From: Lycium barbarum
Taxonomy: Eukaryota; Streptophyta; Magnoliopsida; Solanales; Solanaceae
Length of the DNA: 64,000 bases
Direction: 5' to 3'
NCBI RefSeq assembly: GCF_019175385.1
Contig: NC_083344.1
Coordinates: forward strand, 2,952,965-3,016,964
Each line of letters starts with the position of its first letter. Positions within the stretch are counted from its first letter, which is position 1. The notes below the pieces were generated by a model, which saw nothing but the letters and a program-made list of their open reading frames with translations, made no database searches and was not told where the DNA came from. This document shows positions 1 to 10,851 of this stretch, one piece after another. Position numbers and translations under genes: made by a program.

Positions 1-352
1 AGGAAGAATTTCATTGTCCCCCTTCCAATATTATTACAGAACTAAAAGGCTTCATGGTAAAAATTTTGTGCGTGGCCTCTTCCACTCATCGTCATGCAAA
101 TGCTGTCAACAATTATCATAGTGTTAATACTCATGAAAACCTAGGCTTAGATATAATAGAACAAAATCACGACAACTACACTTTTCTAACACTACCCCAT
201 AATATATTAACAAGAGCAGTTATAATATATCCAATACAGGAAATGTAGCAAAGAAAGTCTTTAGGCCACATTGACACAAAACCACTTAAATTTTAATAGA
301 GCATTTTGATGTCACTAAAAATCTGTAAAAAGTTGACATAAGATCTCAAAGT
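1..352. other. AT-rich spacer, no gene seen
   Basis: A 64-codon reading frame at 54-248 has no recognisable motif and no splice or promoter context. I see nothing else here except the approach to the foldback element that follows. Confidence 0.5.
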
Positions 353-721
353 TATGCCGGACCCGGCATAAACTTATGAAGGAATTACCAAAGTTATGTC
401 GGACCCGGCATACTTATGCCAAGTCTGCCCATAAGGCATGAGTATGCCGGGTCCGACATAACTTTGGTAATTCCTTCATAAGTTTATGCCGGGTCCGGCA
501 TCCACGCGACCCAAACCTTGCCTTGCAGTTTTCTTTTTTAATTTATGTTTGAGCGGGGGTTCGAACTCAGAACCTCATGATTTCTGCGTGAACGCTCAGT
601 GTTGCAATGCGAAGGGAAAAAATTAAAGACCAGCAATACGAGGGGCATAATTTAAAGACCACAAATATGAGGGGAAAAATTTAAAGACCACCCCAAAAGA
701 AGGGCAATCCGCGCAAAAAAA
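353..721. mobile_element. Foldback transposon remnant with GGACCCGGCAT palindrome
   Basis: Positions 353-420 and 434-501 are near-perfect reverse complements of about 66 bp, each arm carrying two GGACCCGGCAT-type units. Downstream the sequence ends in AAGAAGGGCAATCCGCGC followed by A's, exactly as in the complete relative at 6204-7372. The matching left terminus is absent, so this copy is 5'-truncated. The family assignment rests only on this in-window comparison. Confidence 0.7.
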
Positions 722-739
722 TGATTCAGATTCAGCCCA

Positions 740-1822
740 TTAAATTCATTTGTTTTGTTTCCTTATGAAGCCTCTTAATAAGCCTGAATAGGTCTGAATG
801 AATCAGATGTATAACAGAGTCTTAACACCATTCAGACTCACTTAAATAATACTCTTATTTCATAAAATCTTCCACGACTTCTCTTCTCATGCCTCTAGCT
901 ATCCTTTCTCAACCAGATACCAATTTTTAACCTCTTGAACTGGTAAGTTTTCATAATTTAGTCTAGCATTTTTTATATTCATAAAATCTTGGGTGTATTG
1001 ATGTTTACCAAGAACTCTTGAAAGCGCAAAAATTAACTAGTTAACTGTAATAGCAAAATTATTTTCTTGAAGTTTTTTGGAGTCTCTTAAAAACTTTGTT
1101 TGAAATCTCATGTATATCTACCTAGTTCATGATCTAATCTGTACCAGAAAAATTAAACATGAGTGAATCCATCTACTCAATAAAATCCCTACTTCCACTT
1201 TTCAATTTTTGAAAGATCGCAGTGACTCTATAAGACAATAACAACGAATTAAAAAAAAAAAAAAAAAAAAAAACTTGAATACTACATAACCCTCTAATCA
1301 AATTTGGACTTAATACATAATACACGCTTCAAGAAACAATAAAGAACGTTCAGAAATTGTGTCAAGCAAAAAGTTTACCCCTTTTATCTTATTTTAATAA
1401 AGCTTCTTACTAGAAAACATCTCGTGGGATTCAGCCATAATAGCTCTCTATCACTTTCAGTTGATAGAGAAAGGTTTGCCATTTTAATAATAAGCACAGA
1501 TTCTTAAAACATTTAGTGTTACCTTGTTACACTAATTTATTATATTGATATATGGAGTAACTTTTATTTGCATTTTAGATAGTTCAAATTATTTATCAAA
1601 TATAAATATTCAAAAAAATAATATTTCATTGATATATTGGTTAATTTCGTATGCACATTCAGATATTGAAAACAAACACTCTTAATCGTACAGTATTCAG
1701 ATCTAGAGACAACATCTTAATATTCAGATGTGCATTCAGATTCAGACATCTAGATTTTAATGCATATCTTAATATTCAAATTCAGACATCTTAATCTTAA
1801 TGGAAACAAATGAGGCCTTAGT
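740..1822. mobile_element. Possible degenerate hAT-type MITE
   Basis: The left edge (CATTTGTTTT, then CAGATG-rich sequence) is roughly the reverse complement of the right edge near 1690-1822 (CAGACATCTTAATC then AAACAAATGAG). The arms share several CATTCAGA-like words. I could not fix a target duplication, and the middle is featureless AT-rich DNA with an A-tract near 1250. It could be two unrelated fragments. Confidence 0.3.
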
Positions 1823-2386
1823 GTACAACAAAGAATCTCGCATAAGATAGATAGCCCATTCAACACTAGAAAAAGAAAATGAAGAAATAGGGAAAAAAAA
1901 AAGTAAGTGCATGGTCAGTAAAATTTATTAGCACGGGGTACTTATATTCCACCAATCATTTCAATTTAACTAAAAAATGAGGTGCGAATACATATCTTTT
2001 AATCATGATTAAGCAATACATTTGTGTATAAAAGACACATGTCTTGTATTTATCGGTTGGGTGCAAAAACCATACGCCAATAAGTTTTCACTGTGCATGG
2101 TGGATGTTGCAACTTGGAATAGATGATGGGGGCTTTTTCTATGGCTTATAAAGTGGATTTAGGATTAGAAATTTATGAAATTCTTGATTTGAATTTTAGG
2201 AATTCTGAAATTTATTACGTGTACATGTTCAGAAGATTTCTTAACAAACATACAAAATTTAAACCAAAACTTATTGGGTTATATTGAATCCGTACTTCCT
2301 ATGCTAGCTCTGCCCCTGATGACTTGGTCAATTGCTCACAAAATCTTTATTTCATCGAAACTAACCCCAACTATAGAAAACTAGTT
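1823..2386. other. Intergenic, nothing recognised
   Basis: AT-rich sequence with no reading frame of note and no repeat matched elsewhere in the window. Confidence 0.5.
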
Positions 2387-2389
2387 TAA

Positions 2390-2633
2390 GAGCCCGTTTG
2401 GATTGACTTATAAGTTGCTTATAAGTTGTTTTCAGCTTTTTTGAGTGTTTGGCTGGCCAGCTTAAGGTCCTTTTGTGCTTAAAATAAGCTTAAAAAAATA
2501 ATTGGGCCCATTTGACTTAGCTTATCTAAAGCAACTTATAAGCCAAAAAAAATAAGTTAGACTACCCCAACTTATTTTTTTTAACTTATAAGCTGCAAAC
2601 AGCTTATAGGCATAAGCCCATCCAAACAGGCTC
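2390..2633. mobile_element. Tourist-like MITE, 244 bp
   Basis: The ends are inverted repeats (GAGCCCGTTTGGATTGACTT against the complement of AAGCCCATCCAAACAGGCTC), and the whole element is nearly self-complementary around TTATAAG words. It is flanked by TAA at 2387-2389 and TAA at 2634-2636. A 3-bp TAA duplication is the signature of PIF/Harbinger (Tourist) insertion. Confidence 0.75.
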
Positions 2634-2798
2634 TAAGTTATATACGTTTCCCGTTCAACTCAAGCTGAGTAAACACATTTCAAATTGCGCCGCAAGCTCT
2701 AATTTTACATTACGATTTATACATATCACATTTTGTACATCTACTTTTAAATAATTACATCTAAACCATAAATCCCAACTCCTGAAAACAGAAACCCA

Positions 2799-2913
2799 TC
2801 AACAGGCCAATTGATCTCTGAATGTAGAAATTTCCTCAAATATTGGTAGCCTTCTTGATTTGGGCCGGACCCATTCACTAATCAACTGTTCAAGCACGGC
2901 TCCTAAGAAAAAA
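2799..2913 (-). pseudogene. C-terminal coding piece of an MS5/SDI-like TPR protein
   Basis: Read on the minus strand, this ends in TGA at 2799-2801 and encodes LEQLISEW, then RRLPIFEEIS and FRDQLAC. That is the conserved carboxy end of the plant MS5/POLLENLESS3/SULFUR DEFICIENCY-INDUCED family. The piece is preceded by a pyrimidine tract and TTAG, which could be a splice acceptor. It lies downstream, in gene order, of the TPR exons at 4268-4591 and 5695-5850, so the three belong to one former gene. A Mutator-like element (3088-4297) and about 170 bp of other sequence now separate it from the body of the gene. The exact 5' boundary is uncertain because the open frame continues a little further upstream. 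Confidence 0.7.
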
Positions 2914-3087
2914 ATAGGGGTTCCCAATGCTTCTTCATGCTCAACGAGATGCGCCAACCTCGGGATGCTTTACTCCTAACCCTACAAGGTTCCGAGACGG
3001 AGCTTAACCTGAGTCTCGGTTAAGAACGGCGATGATATACGTTTCACACGGCGCACGATTCCATGGATATTTACAAAAGTAAAATTT

Positions 3088-4297
3088 ACTTGGCATACCT
3101 TATATTATTACCTATTTATGGAACATAACTAAACTTTACAATAATTATATTTAGTAGCTAAAATATAACATATTTACTTTCTATAGCTACCACTTTTTTA
3201 CCACTCATCTGATAACTTCCCACACCCCTAAATTTAAGCAAAAAAAAATGTCCCTCTCTCCTATCCCCCTAAATACACGCCATTATGCCCAATATCCCTT
3301 AATTTCCTCCAATTTCAAATCAGTTTTACAATAGTTCAACTTCCTTGTTTATCTCTAATTAACTACTCATTAATTTCACTCATAATTCAAATCTAATTCC
3401 CAAAAAAGGTAAGATTCTATACTGATTTTTACGTTTCACCGTGTATTTAACTTATATTTTCGTTTTTTTTTTTCGTTTGAATCAGCAATGCAACTCTAAA
3501 TAATTTATTATCCCTGTTTGTTCTTGGTTGTTTTTTGTTAGATTCAAGTGAAATGGCTAAGAAAGCTTCTACTCCGATGAGGACTAGAGGTATAAAACCC
3601 GAATTTTCAATTCCTAATGTTTTGGATTGATATTTTAATAGTTGTTTTTCATATATATTTTGGCTATACTTTTAATTGTATTTTGATTATTATGTTCAAT
3701 ATTACTTATTCTGATTTTTTTTAACTATATTTCAGATATATTTTTCATACATTTTGACTATATTTTTCAAAATTTCAGAAAAATAAAAAAAATAAAAAAG
3801 TTGCAGTGAAAATGTTGTTACCTCAATTATGAACTCAACTTGAATTCAATATTTTAACAGATAAATTCAAATATATATTCGTCGTTTAAAACGAGCTCTG
3901 TTCACTGGTTTGATATTGTTATTTTTCAAAGTTTTTTGATAAACTAGTTTTTGAACCTTTTTTTTTTTTTTGGTTAAAAATATGAATGTACTTTTTGAAC
4001 TCAATTTTTTTTTTAATTTCTTAGCTGTTTGAATGAGATATGAGATCAAATATGGAATGGGAGGATATTTTCGTGAATCAGGAAACATTAAAAATTGATT
4101 TTAATTTAAATTGGAATAGATTTTGTTTCCATAAATATAGCACTTTCAGCTTTCTCAGCGTGTGTATTTCCGTTATATATATCCTATATTTGAGTCGACG
4201 CATCTACTAGCTAAATATAGGTCCTCCGGCTACGAATTGTAAATGTAGAATATGTAGTTATAGATTGTTAGAAGGAGCTAAAAGATAGCTGTTCGTG
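3088..4297. mobile_element. MULE-like element inserted in the MS5/SDI-like gene
   Basis: The left end starts ACTTGGCATA and the right end, read in reverse, runs into CTATAACTACAT-like sequence. Both ends are recognisable in another copy at about 56,573-57,105. AAAATTT flanks both sides (3081-3087 and 4298-4304), consistent with a short target duplication that may be 9 bp with edge mismatches. The right end falls exactly where the TPR exon loses similarity to its family, which supports insertion into coding sequence. The interior is AT-rich and holds a 37-bp exon-like start at 3553. No transposase was found. Confidence 0.6.
3553..3589 (+). other. Exon-like start within the MULE
   Basis: An ATG in a plausible context begins MAKKASTPMRTR and runs straight into a good donor (AG|GTATAA). 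About 300 bp of pyrimidine-rich leader with a possible 5'-UTR intron precedes it. No following exon is visible before the element ends. It may be the first exon of a gene carried by a larger autonomous element, or chance. Confidence 0.25.
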
Positions 4298-4591
4298 AAA
4301 ATTTTGATCATCCAAATCGAGGCCCAATATGTTTTGCAAGAAGGGTGGGGGTTGTTTCAAGTCCAATTCCTCAACTCGATTCTTTGTTTTTGTATCATCA
4401 GAAGCTAAATATTTGCCTCTCCAAACATCTTCAAGAATATAACGAGCCTCATCATATCGGGCTTGCTTGATCAAGCAATGGGCCAGGTTACAGGCCTTGT
4501 GGCTCTCTGCATAAATCATTTGGTCTTTCTTGAACACCACTTCTGCTGCTATAAAGTTTCCTTTTTGCATGTAAGCCCAGCCCAAATTACC
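4268..4591 (-). pseudogene. TPR exon of an MS5/POLLENLESS3/SDI-like protein, 3' end replaced by transposon
   Basis: The minus-strand exon starts after a clear acceptor (TTTTGCAG at 4592-4599) and encodes GNLGWAYMQKGNF, then KACNLAHCLIKQARYDEAR and PPPFLQNILGLDLDD. These are the tetratricopeptide helices and the acidic LDLDD motif of the MS5/SDI family. In plants these proteins act in late meiosis and pollen formation (MS5/TDM1 type) or in sulfur-starvation repression of glucosinolate synthesis (SDI type); which branch this was cannot be told here. Family similarity stops at about 4305, where the MULE begins, so the last residues up to the stop at 4268-4270 are transposon-derived. A few residues look missing after RVEEL. 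Phase 0 matches the upstream exon at 5695-5850. First exons are missing, so it is probably non-functional. Confidence 0.75.
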
Positions 4592-5694
4592 CTGCAAAAC
4601 CACAGGGAAAAGACGTAGGAGTACAATCCGGGCAAACTATTGGCACAAAATATCCCAGGTTTTAGTTTTGTTGGCATCTAATAGCCCAATAATGTATATC
4701 AAATGATGTATATCACACATTGTATACAAATATTTATGTATAACATATGATGTATATCATAAAATGTATATCTTACGCATCCCAATATGATACACTATCA
4801 AGAATAGTATATAATAATTATCCGTTATTCATATGAAGTTATTTAAAGTTTCTCTCTCTGTATTTATATGTATCCTTTTTTCCCGGGTAAAAAAAAAAAT
4901 TTCACGTATTTGGAGTAGTTGAGATTGGATGATGAAGAATGGATAGATAATTTCATATTCCAGCACCCAAAATAAATTATTCGCCATAATTATATTTAAT
5001 TATTTGTAACAGAAGATAAAGCTAAAGAAAACAAAAATATATACAAAGAAAAAGATATAAATAGTCTCTCACACCTGAAATTATGAGTGAGAATATATAC
5101 TAGTCATAGAACATTAAATGAAAATACTAGTATATTTTCCATCAAATAAATGACTAAGATATAAAAAATTATTGTTTCACAAAAAAAGCTGAGAATCCCA
5201 CCTCCGGGAATATCCCATTATCAAACCCCCTACTCAAATTATTGTACGTAAAACAAAAGCATGTATATATCTACTTTTTTGGCTATAAATATGTCAATAA
5301 TTACTAAAGAATGTATATAAGGGTCAATATGTATAAAGAGTTTTACAACACAAAACATCCCAAGAAAGCCCACAGTAAAAAATTATACATTAATTTTTAA
5401 TATTATAAAAATTAATGTATAATATGTGTACACATTATATATTATAATTAGTGCATAATCTGTGTATGCATTAAACATCATATACACTTGTTATATACTA
5501 AGTACACACCGACGACGGCTACAAACGATTATGCTGGGCAGATGAATACTTGACTGTGAATCCATTTAAGAAATCAATAAGATTCAAATGATGAATCAGC
5601 CCCTGATTAAAGCTGCCCCAGCGAATATATGTCTGCTTGCTTATAAAAATGGCCAAACAACAAAATTAAAGAATGTGGAAGGCATAAACTTTAC
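4592..5694 (-). other. Intron of the MS5/SDI-like gene
   Basis: On the minus strand it begins GTAAAG at 5694 and ends TTTTGCAG at 4592. It joins two exons in phase 0 exactly at the family's conserved TAR(V/I)LGNLGWAY junction. Content is AT-rich with ATGTATATCA-like repeats at 4690-4780 and 5390-5490, and no other gene. Confidence 0.7.
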
Positions 5695-5850
5695 CAGAAC
5701 TCTTGCAGTTCCTTGGCTGATAGTAACTTGAATCTTCTTTCCATGAGATCTGGAAATTTTAATAGGCCTGCCCTTGAACAGCTTCCCTTCATATATTTGC
5801 CTCAGTTTTTGCTTTAATAACACTATTTGTTCGTCTACTTTTCCACATTT
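5695..5850 (-). pseudogene. Upstream TPR exon of the MS5/SDI-like gene
   Basis: This 52-codon exon lies between an acceptor (GGTATGTAG, reading into 5850) and a donor (GTAAAG at 5694). It encodes KCGKVDEQIVLLKQKLRQIY, then SRSHGKKIQVTI. In the family this stretch lies just before the GNLGWAYMQ helix and contains the conserved SHGKK motif. It splices in phase 0 to the exon at 4591. The preceding family segment, usually with a DRVDSALKDMA-like helix, is not found upstream, where two mobile elements begin at 6109. The gene is therefore 5'-truncated or its first exons lie outside the window. Confidence 0.75.
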
Positions 5851-6108
5851 CTACATACCAACAAAAAGATAATTATATTACAATTTGTAGTGCATATGGT
5901 AATTCAGAAATTCAGCACTTGTTGCATGTACTTGTTTTCGGTTGATACAACACAAAAAGTTTAAGTATCACATGGCCATTGAGAATATAATTAAAAAATA
6001 ACAGTGTGCTCTCTCTAATAGCTTAAGTGTGCGTCTTTAGATGAGATGGTCATACACTTCAGAACTTATAGTAATCACTTCATACTAAATATTCCCTCTA
6101 TTTATGTT
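5851..6108. other. Spacer between gene fragment and transposon
   Basis: AT-rich, no coding signal. It would be intron of the MS5/SDI-like gene if further exons once lay to the right. Confidence 0.4.
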
Positions 6109-6360
6109 AGGCTAAATGACCTAATAATACTATTTAAGACTCTATATTACAAAATATAAGAATACTTTTCCTTATTTACAAAACATACCAACTTAATTAC
6201 AAATGCCCTTCTTTTGGGGTGGTCTTTAAATTTTGCCCCTCATATTTGTAATCTTTAAGTTTTGCCCTTTGGCTAAAACTCATGGGTTCCAGGTTTGAAC
6301 CCCCACTCAGTCAAAAATTTAAAAAGAATTCGCAAGACAGGGTTTAAATTTCACTATGCC

Positions 6361-6478
6361 GACAAGAGGGGGTTGCTCAGATGGTAAGCGCCCTCCACTT
6401 TCAACCCGAAGATTGCGAGTTCGAGTCACCAAGGGAGCAAAGGAGGGAGCTCCAGGGGGTAGGGGTTAAAAAAAACAG
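6361..6478 (+). mobile_element. tRNA-derived SINE
   Basis: The 5' part contains an A-box-like GGTTGCTCAGATGGTAAGCG and a B-box-like GCGAGTTCGAGTCACC, spaced as in tRNA-derived pol III promoters. The element ends in a run of A's. Flanks AATTTCACTATGC (6347-6359) and AATTTCTCTATGC (6479-6491) form a 13-bp target duplication with one mismatch. It sits inside the foldback element 6204-7372. Confidence 0.75.
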
Positions 6479-7004
6479 AATTTCTCTATGCTCCCACCGG
6501 CAGAATTTTAGTTATGTTTAATTAAAAGTCTGCCGATGGGGGCAGACTTTGCCTTGAGGCATTTTTTATTTTATTTTTACTTTTCAAGGTAAACTCTTAG
6601 TTATGCATTAACTAAAAGTGTGCCCCGTAAGACATAACTAAAAGTATGCCCCATAAGGTGGAACTTTTCCTTAAGGAATAACTAAAGTTATATCGGACCC
6701 GGCATAACTATAAGTTCCGCCTTATAAGGCAAAGTTTATGCGTTAAGAAAAAGTTCCGCCTTAGGCACATACTTTTAGTTATACCTTAACTAAAAGTCTG
6801 CCCCATAAGGCATAACTAAAAGTATGCCCTATAAGGCGAAACTTTTCCTTTTAATTATGCCTTATAAGGCAAAGTCTATGTCTTAAGAAAAAGTTATGCC
6901 TTATGGGGCATACTTTTAGTTATGCTTTAACTAAAAGTCTGCCCCATAAGGCATAACTAGAAAAAGACTGTTAGTTAAGGCTTAACAAAAAGTCTGCCCA
7001 TAAG

Positions 7005-7152
7005 TATGTTGGACCCGACATACAATTGTTAAGGAATAACCAAAGTTATGCCGGACCCGGCATACTTATGCCAAGTCTGCCCATAAGGCATGAGCATGCC
7101 GGGTCTGGCATAACTTTGGTTATTCTTTAACAAGTGTATGCCGGGTCTGGCA
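7005..7152. repeat. Palindromic GGACCCGGCAT cassette, second copy
   Basis: Two arms of about 65 bp are reverse complements around AAGTCTGCCCATAAGGC. The layout and most bases match the palindrome at 353-501. It is part of the foldback element 6204-7372. Confidence 0.75.
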
Positions 7153-8274
7153 TACACGCGACCCAAACCTTGCCTTGCGATTTTTTTTTTAATTTATGCT
7201 TGAGCGGGGGTTCAAACCCAGAACCTCATGATTACTGCGCGAAACTCAGTATTGCAATGTGAAGGGAAAAAATTAATGACCAGCAATATGAGAGGCAAAA
7301 TTTAAAGACCACAACTATGAGGGGCAAAATTTAAAGTCCACCCCAAAAGAAGGGCAATCCGCGCAAAAAAAATAATTACAAAACATAACGGATCTGAAAA
7401 AATTAAAAGCCCATCCTTCCTTCCCCTTCTCTAATCTGCCCGGATCTGAAACAAAAAAACAGCCGACCCTCCCTTTCCCCTTCTCTCTCACAATCTGCTC
7501 AGATCTGCCAGTGTAAACAAGACAGTTGAGTTAATTGCCTCTCTAGAAATTTGGAAGAAACAATGAGATCCTTCGAGTTGGTTATTGCTTTATAAAGTTT
7601 TTTTTTTTGTTGTTGTTGATCAAAATCAGTACCAGGGTGGTACTGCAAGAGTCACAAAGACACAGAATTTTACAGTTTCTCCATTACATCCTCATGTCAC
7701 CCAACATATCCAAAAAAGGGTGTCATATCTTCTATCGTATAACCCTTGCATCAAAAGTATAAATTTTCTAAGCATCTTGTTAGAGAAGAAATATGGTCTT
7801 TCTTTTCCTCAAAACTCTTCTATTTCAATCCACAAAATGCATAATGGGATTGTCTTTCATAGCATCTTCAGTTTTTTACGGTTGCTATAGTTGTATTAAA
7901 TTTCATTTGAATTTAAAGCAACATACAAAATTGTATTAAATTTCTATGAAATTTGTATAAAATGTTGTTGTAGTTGTATTAAATTTCCAAAAACCTAACA
8001 TGAATCTTATACAAAATTTATACAACTACATACATATTTCACACTGTTTTTATACAATTTTCATACACAAAAAATGTGAGAATTTTAAGCTTTGAGCAAG
8101 ATATACATATTTCATAGTATAATTTTCATACACAATTTTGAGCGAAAATTTTTAAGCTTTGAGCTAGATATACACATTTCATACACAAAATTTTCATATA
8201 TGCTTTGTAAGAAATCTATTGGTATGTTTTGTAAACTGAAAAGTATCATTATATTTTGTAAATATATTCTCCCT

Positions 8275-8481
8275 GTATAAATTTGTCTCAGAGATGGTCT
8301 ATTTCCAACAAGACCACGAGAATATGGCGAATTACTTGGGACAAATAAAATCTTAGTACTCCCTCTCTTCATGAATGTTTTTAACTCTTGCAGCTTAATA
8401 GCTTTGTAAATTCAGGTTATAATTTGTCTTTGCTTCAAGATACTCTCACTCATTTCAATTCTTTCTTTCAGCTTCTCTTAG
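8275..8481. repeat. Segment 'B', left copy, first part
   Basis: This is the reverse complement of about 58,555-58,770, and its start also resembles 21,465-21,560 and 27,222-27,310. A minus-strand frame reading FVPSNSPYSRG is partly kept among copies, but each copy is broken differently and I do not recognise it. The segment resumes at 10,852 after the solo LTR. Confidence 0.6.
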
Positions 8482-10846
8482 TGTCACGACCCAACCCCCA
8501 ATGACTGGCACCCACGCTAATTCCTAGTGGACGAACCAATACATCTAACCATCTACTCATTCAAGTCCATTTTTGTTTAACCAATTCATAACAGTTAAAC
8601 ACAAGATAAATCAATAAATAGCCATGCCATAAAATAATAACGTAAATACGGAAGTCCTAACTATTACAAACTTCAAAATCCGAAAGTCACCGTACAAGGA
8701 CTCTAATTCAAAACATGTCTAAGGAATGTATAATGTCTGAAATAAATAGCCAACAATGTCTGAAATGGAAATAAACATTAGAAAAAGAAGATCTTCGGGC
8801 GGCCTGGAATGGATAAAAGCTCATCCTCAATCTGTCAGCAAATGGCATCAATGCTAAATATGAGGTCGGGTAGCAGTCTTTGGATCACAATCTGCACTCA
8901 AAAGAATGTAGCAAGGTAGTATCAGTAAAAACATTATGTATCGGTAGATATCATAGGCCGACTAAGATTAGTATCATGCATGAATCATAAAATCAATAAA
9001 ATAGACAGACCAGTCGACAACACCTAATCAAATAGCCCAACAACAAGTCAACCAATGATATTAACAATCAAGTCACTCAATGATATCAAAAATCAAGTCA
9101 ACGGAAACAAGTCTCCCGACAACATTCTCACTACTTAGTCATTGATCACTCATGTACATACATGCTAATTGGTGTCATTGCTCAATAGTCATGACCTGCA
9201 GAGGACCTATGGTGTCCATGTACCACTCGTTCCAGAATGAACCTTGGACCATGAGCTCACAACTAGGTCGCATCCTCGCCCCCGATCAAATGTGCCTGTT
9301 CATACATATAGGTCACATACTCACCCCCGGTCAAATGTGCCTTTCCATAGCTATACCTATTTATTGTCACATCGCTTTTAATAATCGATTTATCAATTTG
9401 TACCTCAATTTCACCAAAAAGATCATATTAACTTCTCACCACGAATATCATCAACCTGTAGGTCACAACATATTGAATAGTGGCACTAAGCTCAGATAAT
9501 CACTCAATCAATAGCTTATAGGAATTTCAACCACACATATTATGCCTGAAGAATAGACATGCTTTCTCCTATCATTTTCACCACGCATACAATCGACTAA
9601 TCAAAGTCTAACTCAAGTACCGTAACCTACCTCAACTGCAGAGCTGGAACAATGTGAATTACTCCGCTATAGCCTTTCCCTTCTGTAATGACTTGGACCG
9701 CTTAAAGTCTAGTAATTAAGATGCTAAATAAATCACAATCACTCTAGTTAATATTATCAATTCAATGAACAACCTTCCCCTTTACCCCATCCTAATTGGT
9801 AGATGCTTACTAGGTGTAAATTCTCCTAACATTGGCCATAGAAATCATAAACTATCAATTCACAAGGTTATTCAATCAAGTTATCTCTTACAAGCAGTTT
9901 CTATGGTCAAGCTATCATTTTTATGAAACCTTAAGTCCCAATTCACTTAGTTTATGTCTCTAATGGTTCAATTATTGATTAGAAAGTGATACACCAAGCC
10001 TTTAGATGATAATCCCACAACAACAATCATCACGGACCAGCTATTGAGAATCTATTAATTTCTAGGGTTACTATTCCCAATTCACCATTGTAGACCCATT
10101 AGAAGGATGGTAATCCTAGAGATGAACGCGTAATAAAGGAAGGGATGGTTGAGACTTACCTCTCAAGAATATTCTTGCCCAAGCTTAGAATTTTGCCTTA
10201 GGTGTTCCTTGAAAATTGTGTTGGAGTTTTATGAATAAAAAATTCAGAACTAGGTGTTTAAAACCCAGGATTCCGTCCCCAGTGACCGCTGTGGCGGTCA
10301 ATCTGTCGCTGCAGCAGTCTCGCTATAGCTGGCAAGTGCCCGCTGTAGTGGACCAACTCTAAAACACTCCTCCGCTGTGGCGGACATGGTTCTGCTATAG
10401 CGTCATTGCTACAACGATCTAGTGCCCACCATAGCGGACACACCCAAAACCCGACTGACCGCAGCGGCGAGAAGTCCGTCGCAACAGCGGTCCCGCTGCA
10501 GCGGTACCAGTGAACCAGTGAGCTCGCTAATTTCACAGTTTTTCACTCTACCACCCAACACTTCATCCGTGGCCTAACAGACACAAACAAAACATGCACA
10601 TTAATGTAAAAACACCAGACGGACTCACCCGTGGCCTTAGAATTCTCTACGGAGGTCTAATTTCCTACGACACCCCCCAATGGACTCAGCACAAACAAAC
10701 AATAATCCCAAACAAGTCAATTTTTCAGTTCTTAGACTTCTACCTTTGAGTTTCTATTAGCTTATTCTACCCTTGGAAAGGTTCTATTTGGTAGGGCAAT
10801 TCTAGGTTTTCCATAACGACTGGTAGGGCAATTCTAGGTCGTTACA
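8482..10846 (-). mobile_element. Solo LTR of a gypsy-type retrotransposon, 2.4 kb
   Basis: The sequence runs from TGTCACGACCC to GTCGTTACA (TG...CA). It is flanked by CTTAG at 8477-8481 and CTTAG at 10,847-10,851, and the inverted partner near 58,550 has an uninterrupted CTTAGATACTATACC-type site. The start resembles the LTRs at 29,024 and 51,800, hence minus orientation. A GC-rich cluster of CCGCTGTAGCGG-like palindromic words lies at about 10,270-10,510, in what would be U3. There is no interior, primer site or second LTR. The frames at 9152-9499 and 10,258-10,536 are not genes. Confidence 0.85.
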
Positions 10847-10851
10847 CTTAG

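Larger units (their letters stand above)
6204..7372. mobile_element. Foldback (MULE-like) element with 10-bp TSD
   Basis: The ends are inverted repeats built on GCCCTTCTTTTGGGGTGG and its complement. The 10-bp TAATTACAAA occurs at 6194-6203 and again at 7373-7382, while the partner copy near 56,430 has it once. That establishes an insertion with a MULE-sized duplication. Inside are many alternating AAAGTCTGCCCCATAAGGC-like words in both orientations, a palindrome at 7005-7152, and a nested SINE. The right end carries an extra GCGC plus A-run beyond the inverted repeat. Confidence 0.8.
6109..8274 (+). mobile_element. TIR element 'A', left copy, interrupted by a foldback element
   Basis: After removing the insertion at 6204-7372 with its duplicated target, about 990 bp remain that match 55,444-56,514 in inverted orientation. 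The ends are loosely inverted: AAATGACCTAATAATACT and AAAACATACC on the left against TATGTTTTGTAAA and TTCTCCCT on the right. No transposase-like frame is seen. The frame at 7585-7890 is not preserved in the partner copy and is not accepted. The superfamily is unknown. Confidence 0.6.

Noticed and set aside
8112..8372. Frame with FVPSNSPYSRG, similar wording near 21,480 and 58,735
   Set aside because: Similarity follows from segment duplication; each copy is interrupted differently and an element boundary cuts the frame at 8274. It superficially resembles an MS5 N-terminal motif but the next residues do not fit.
9152..10536. Frames of 115 and 92 codons
   Set aside because: Both are within a solo LTR.
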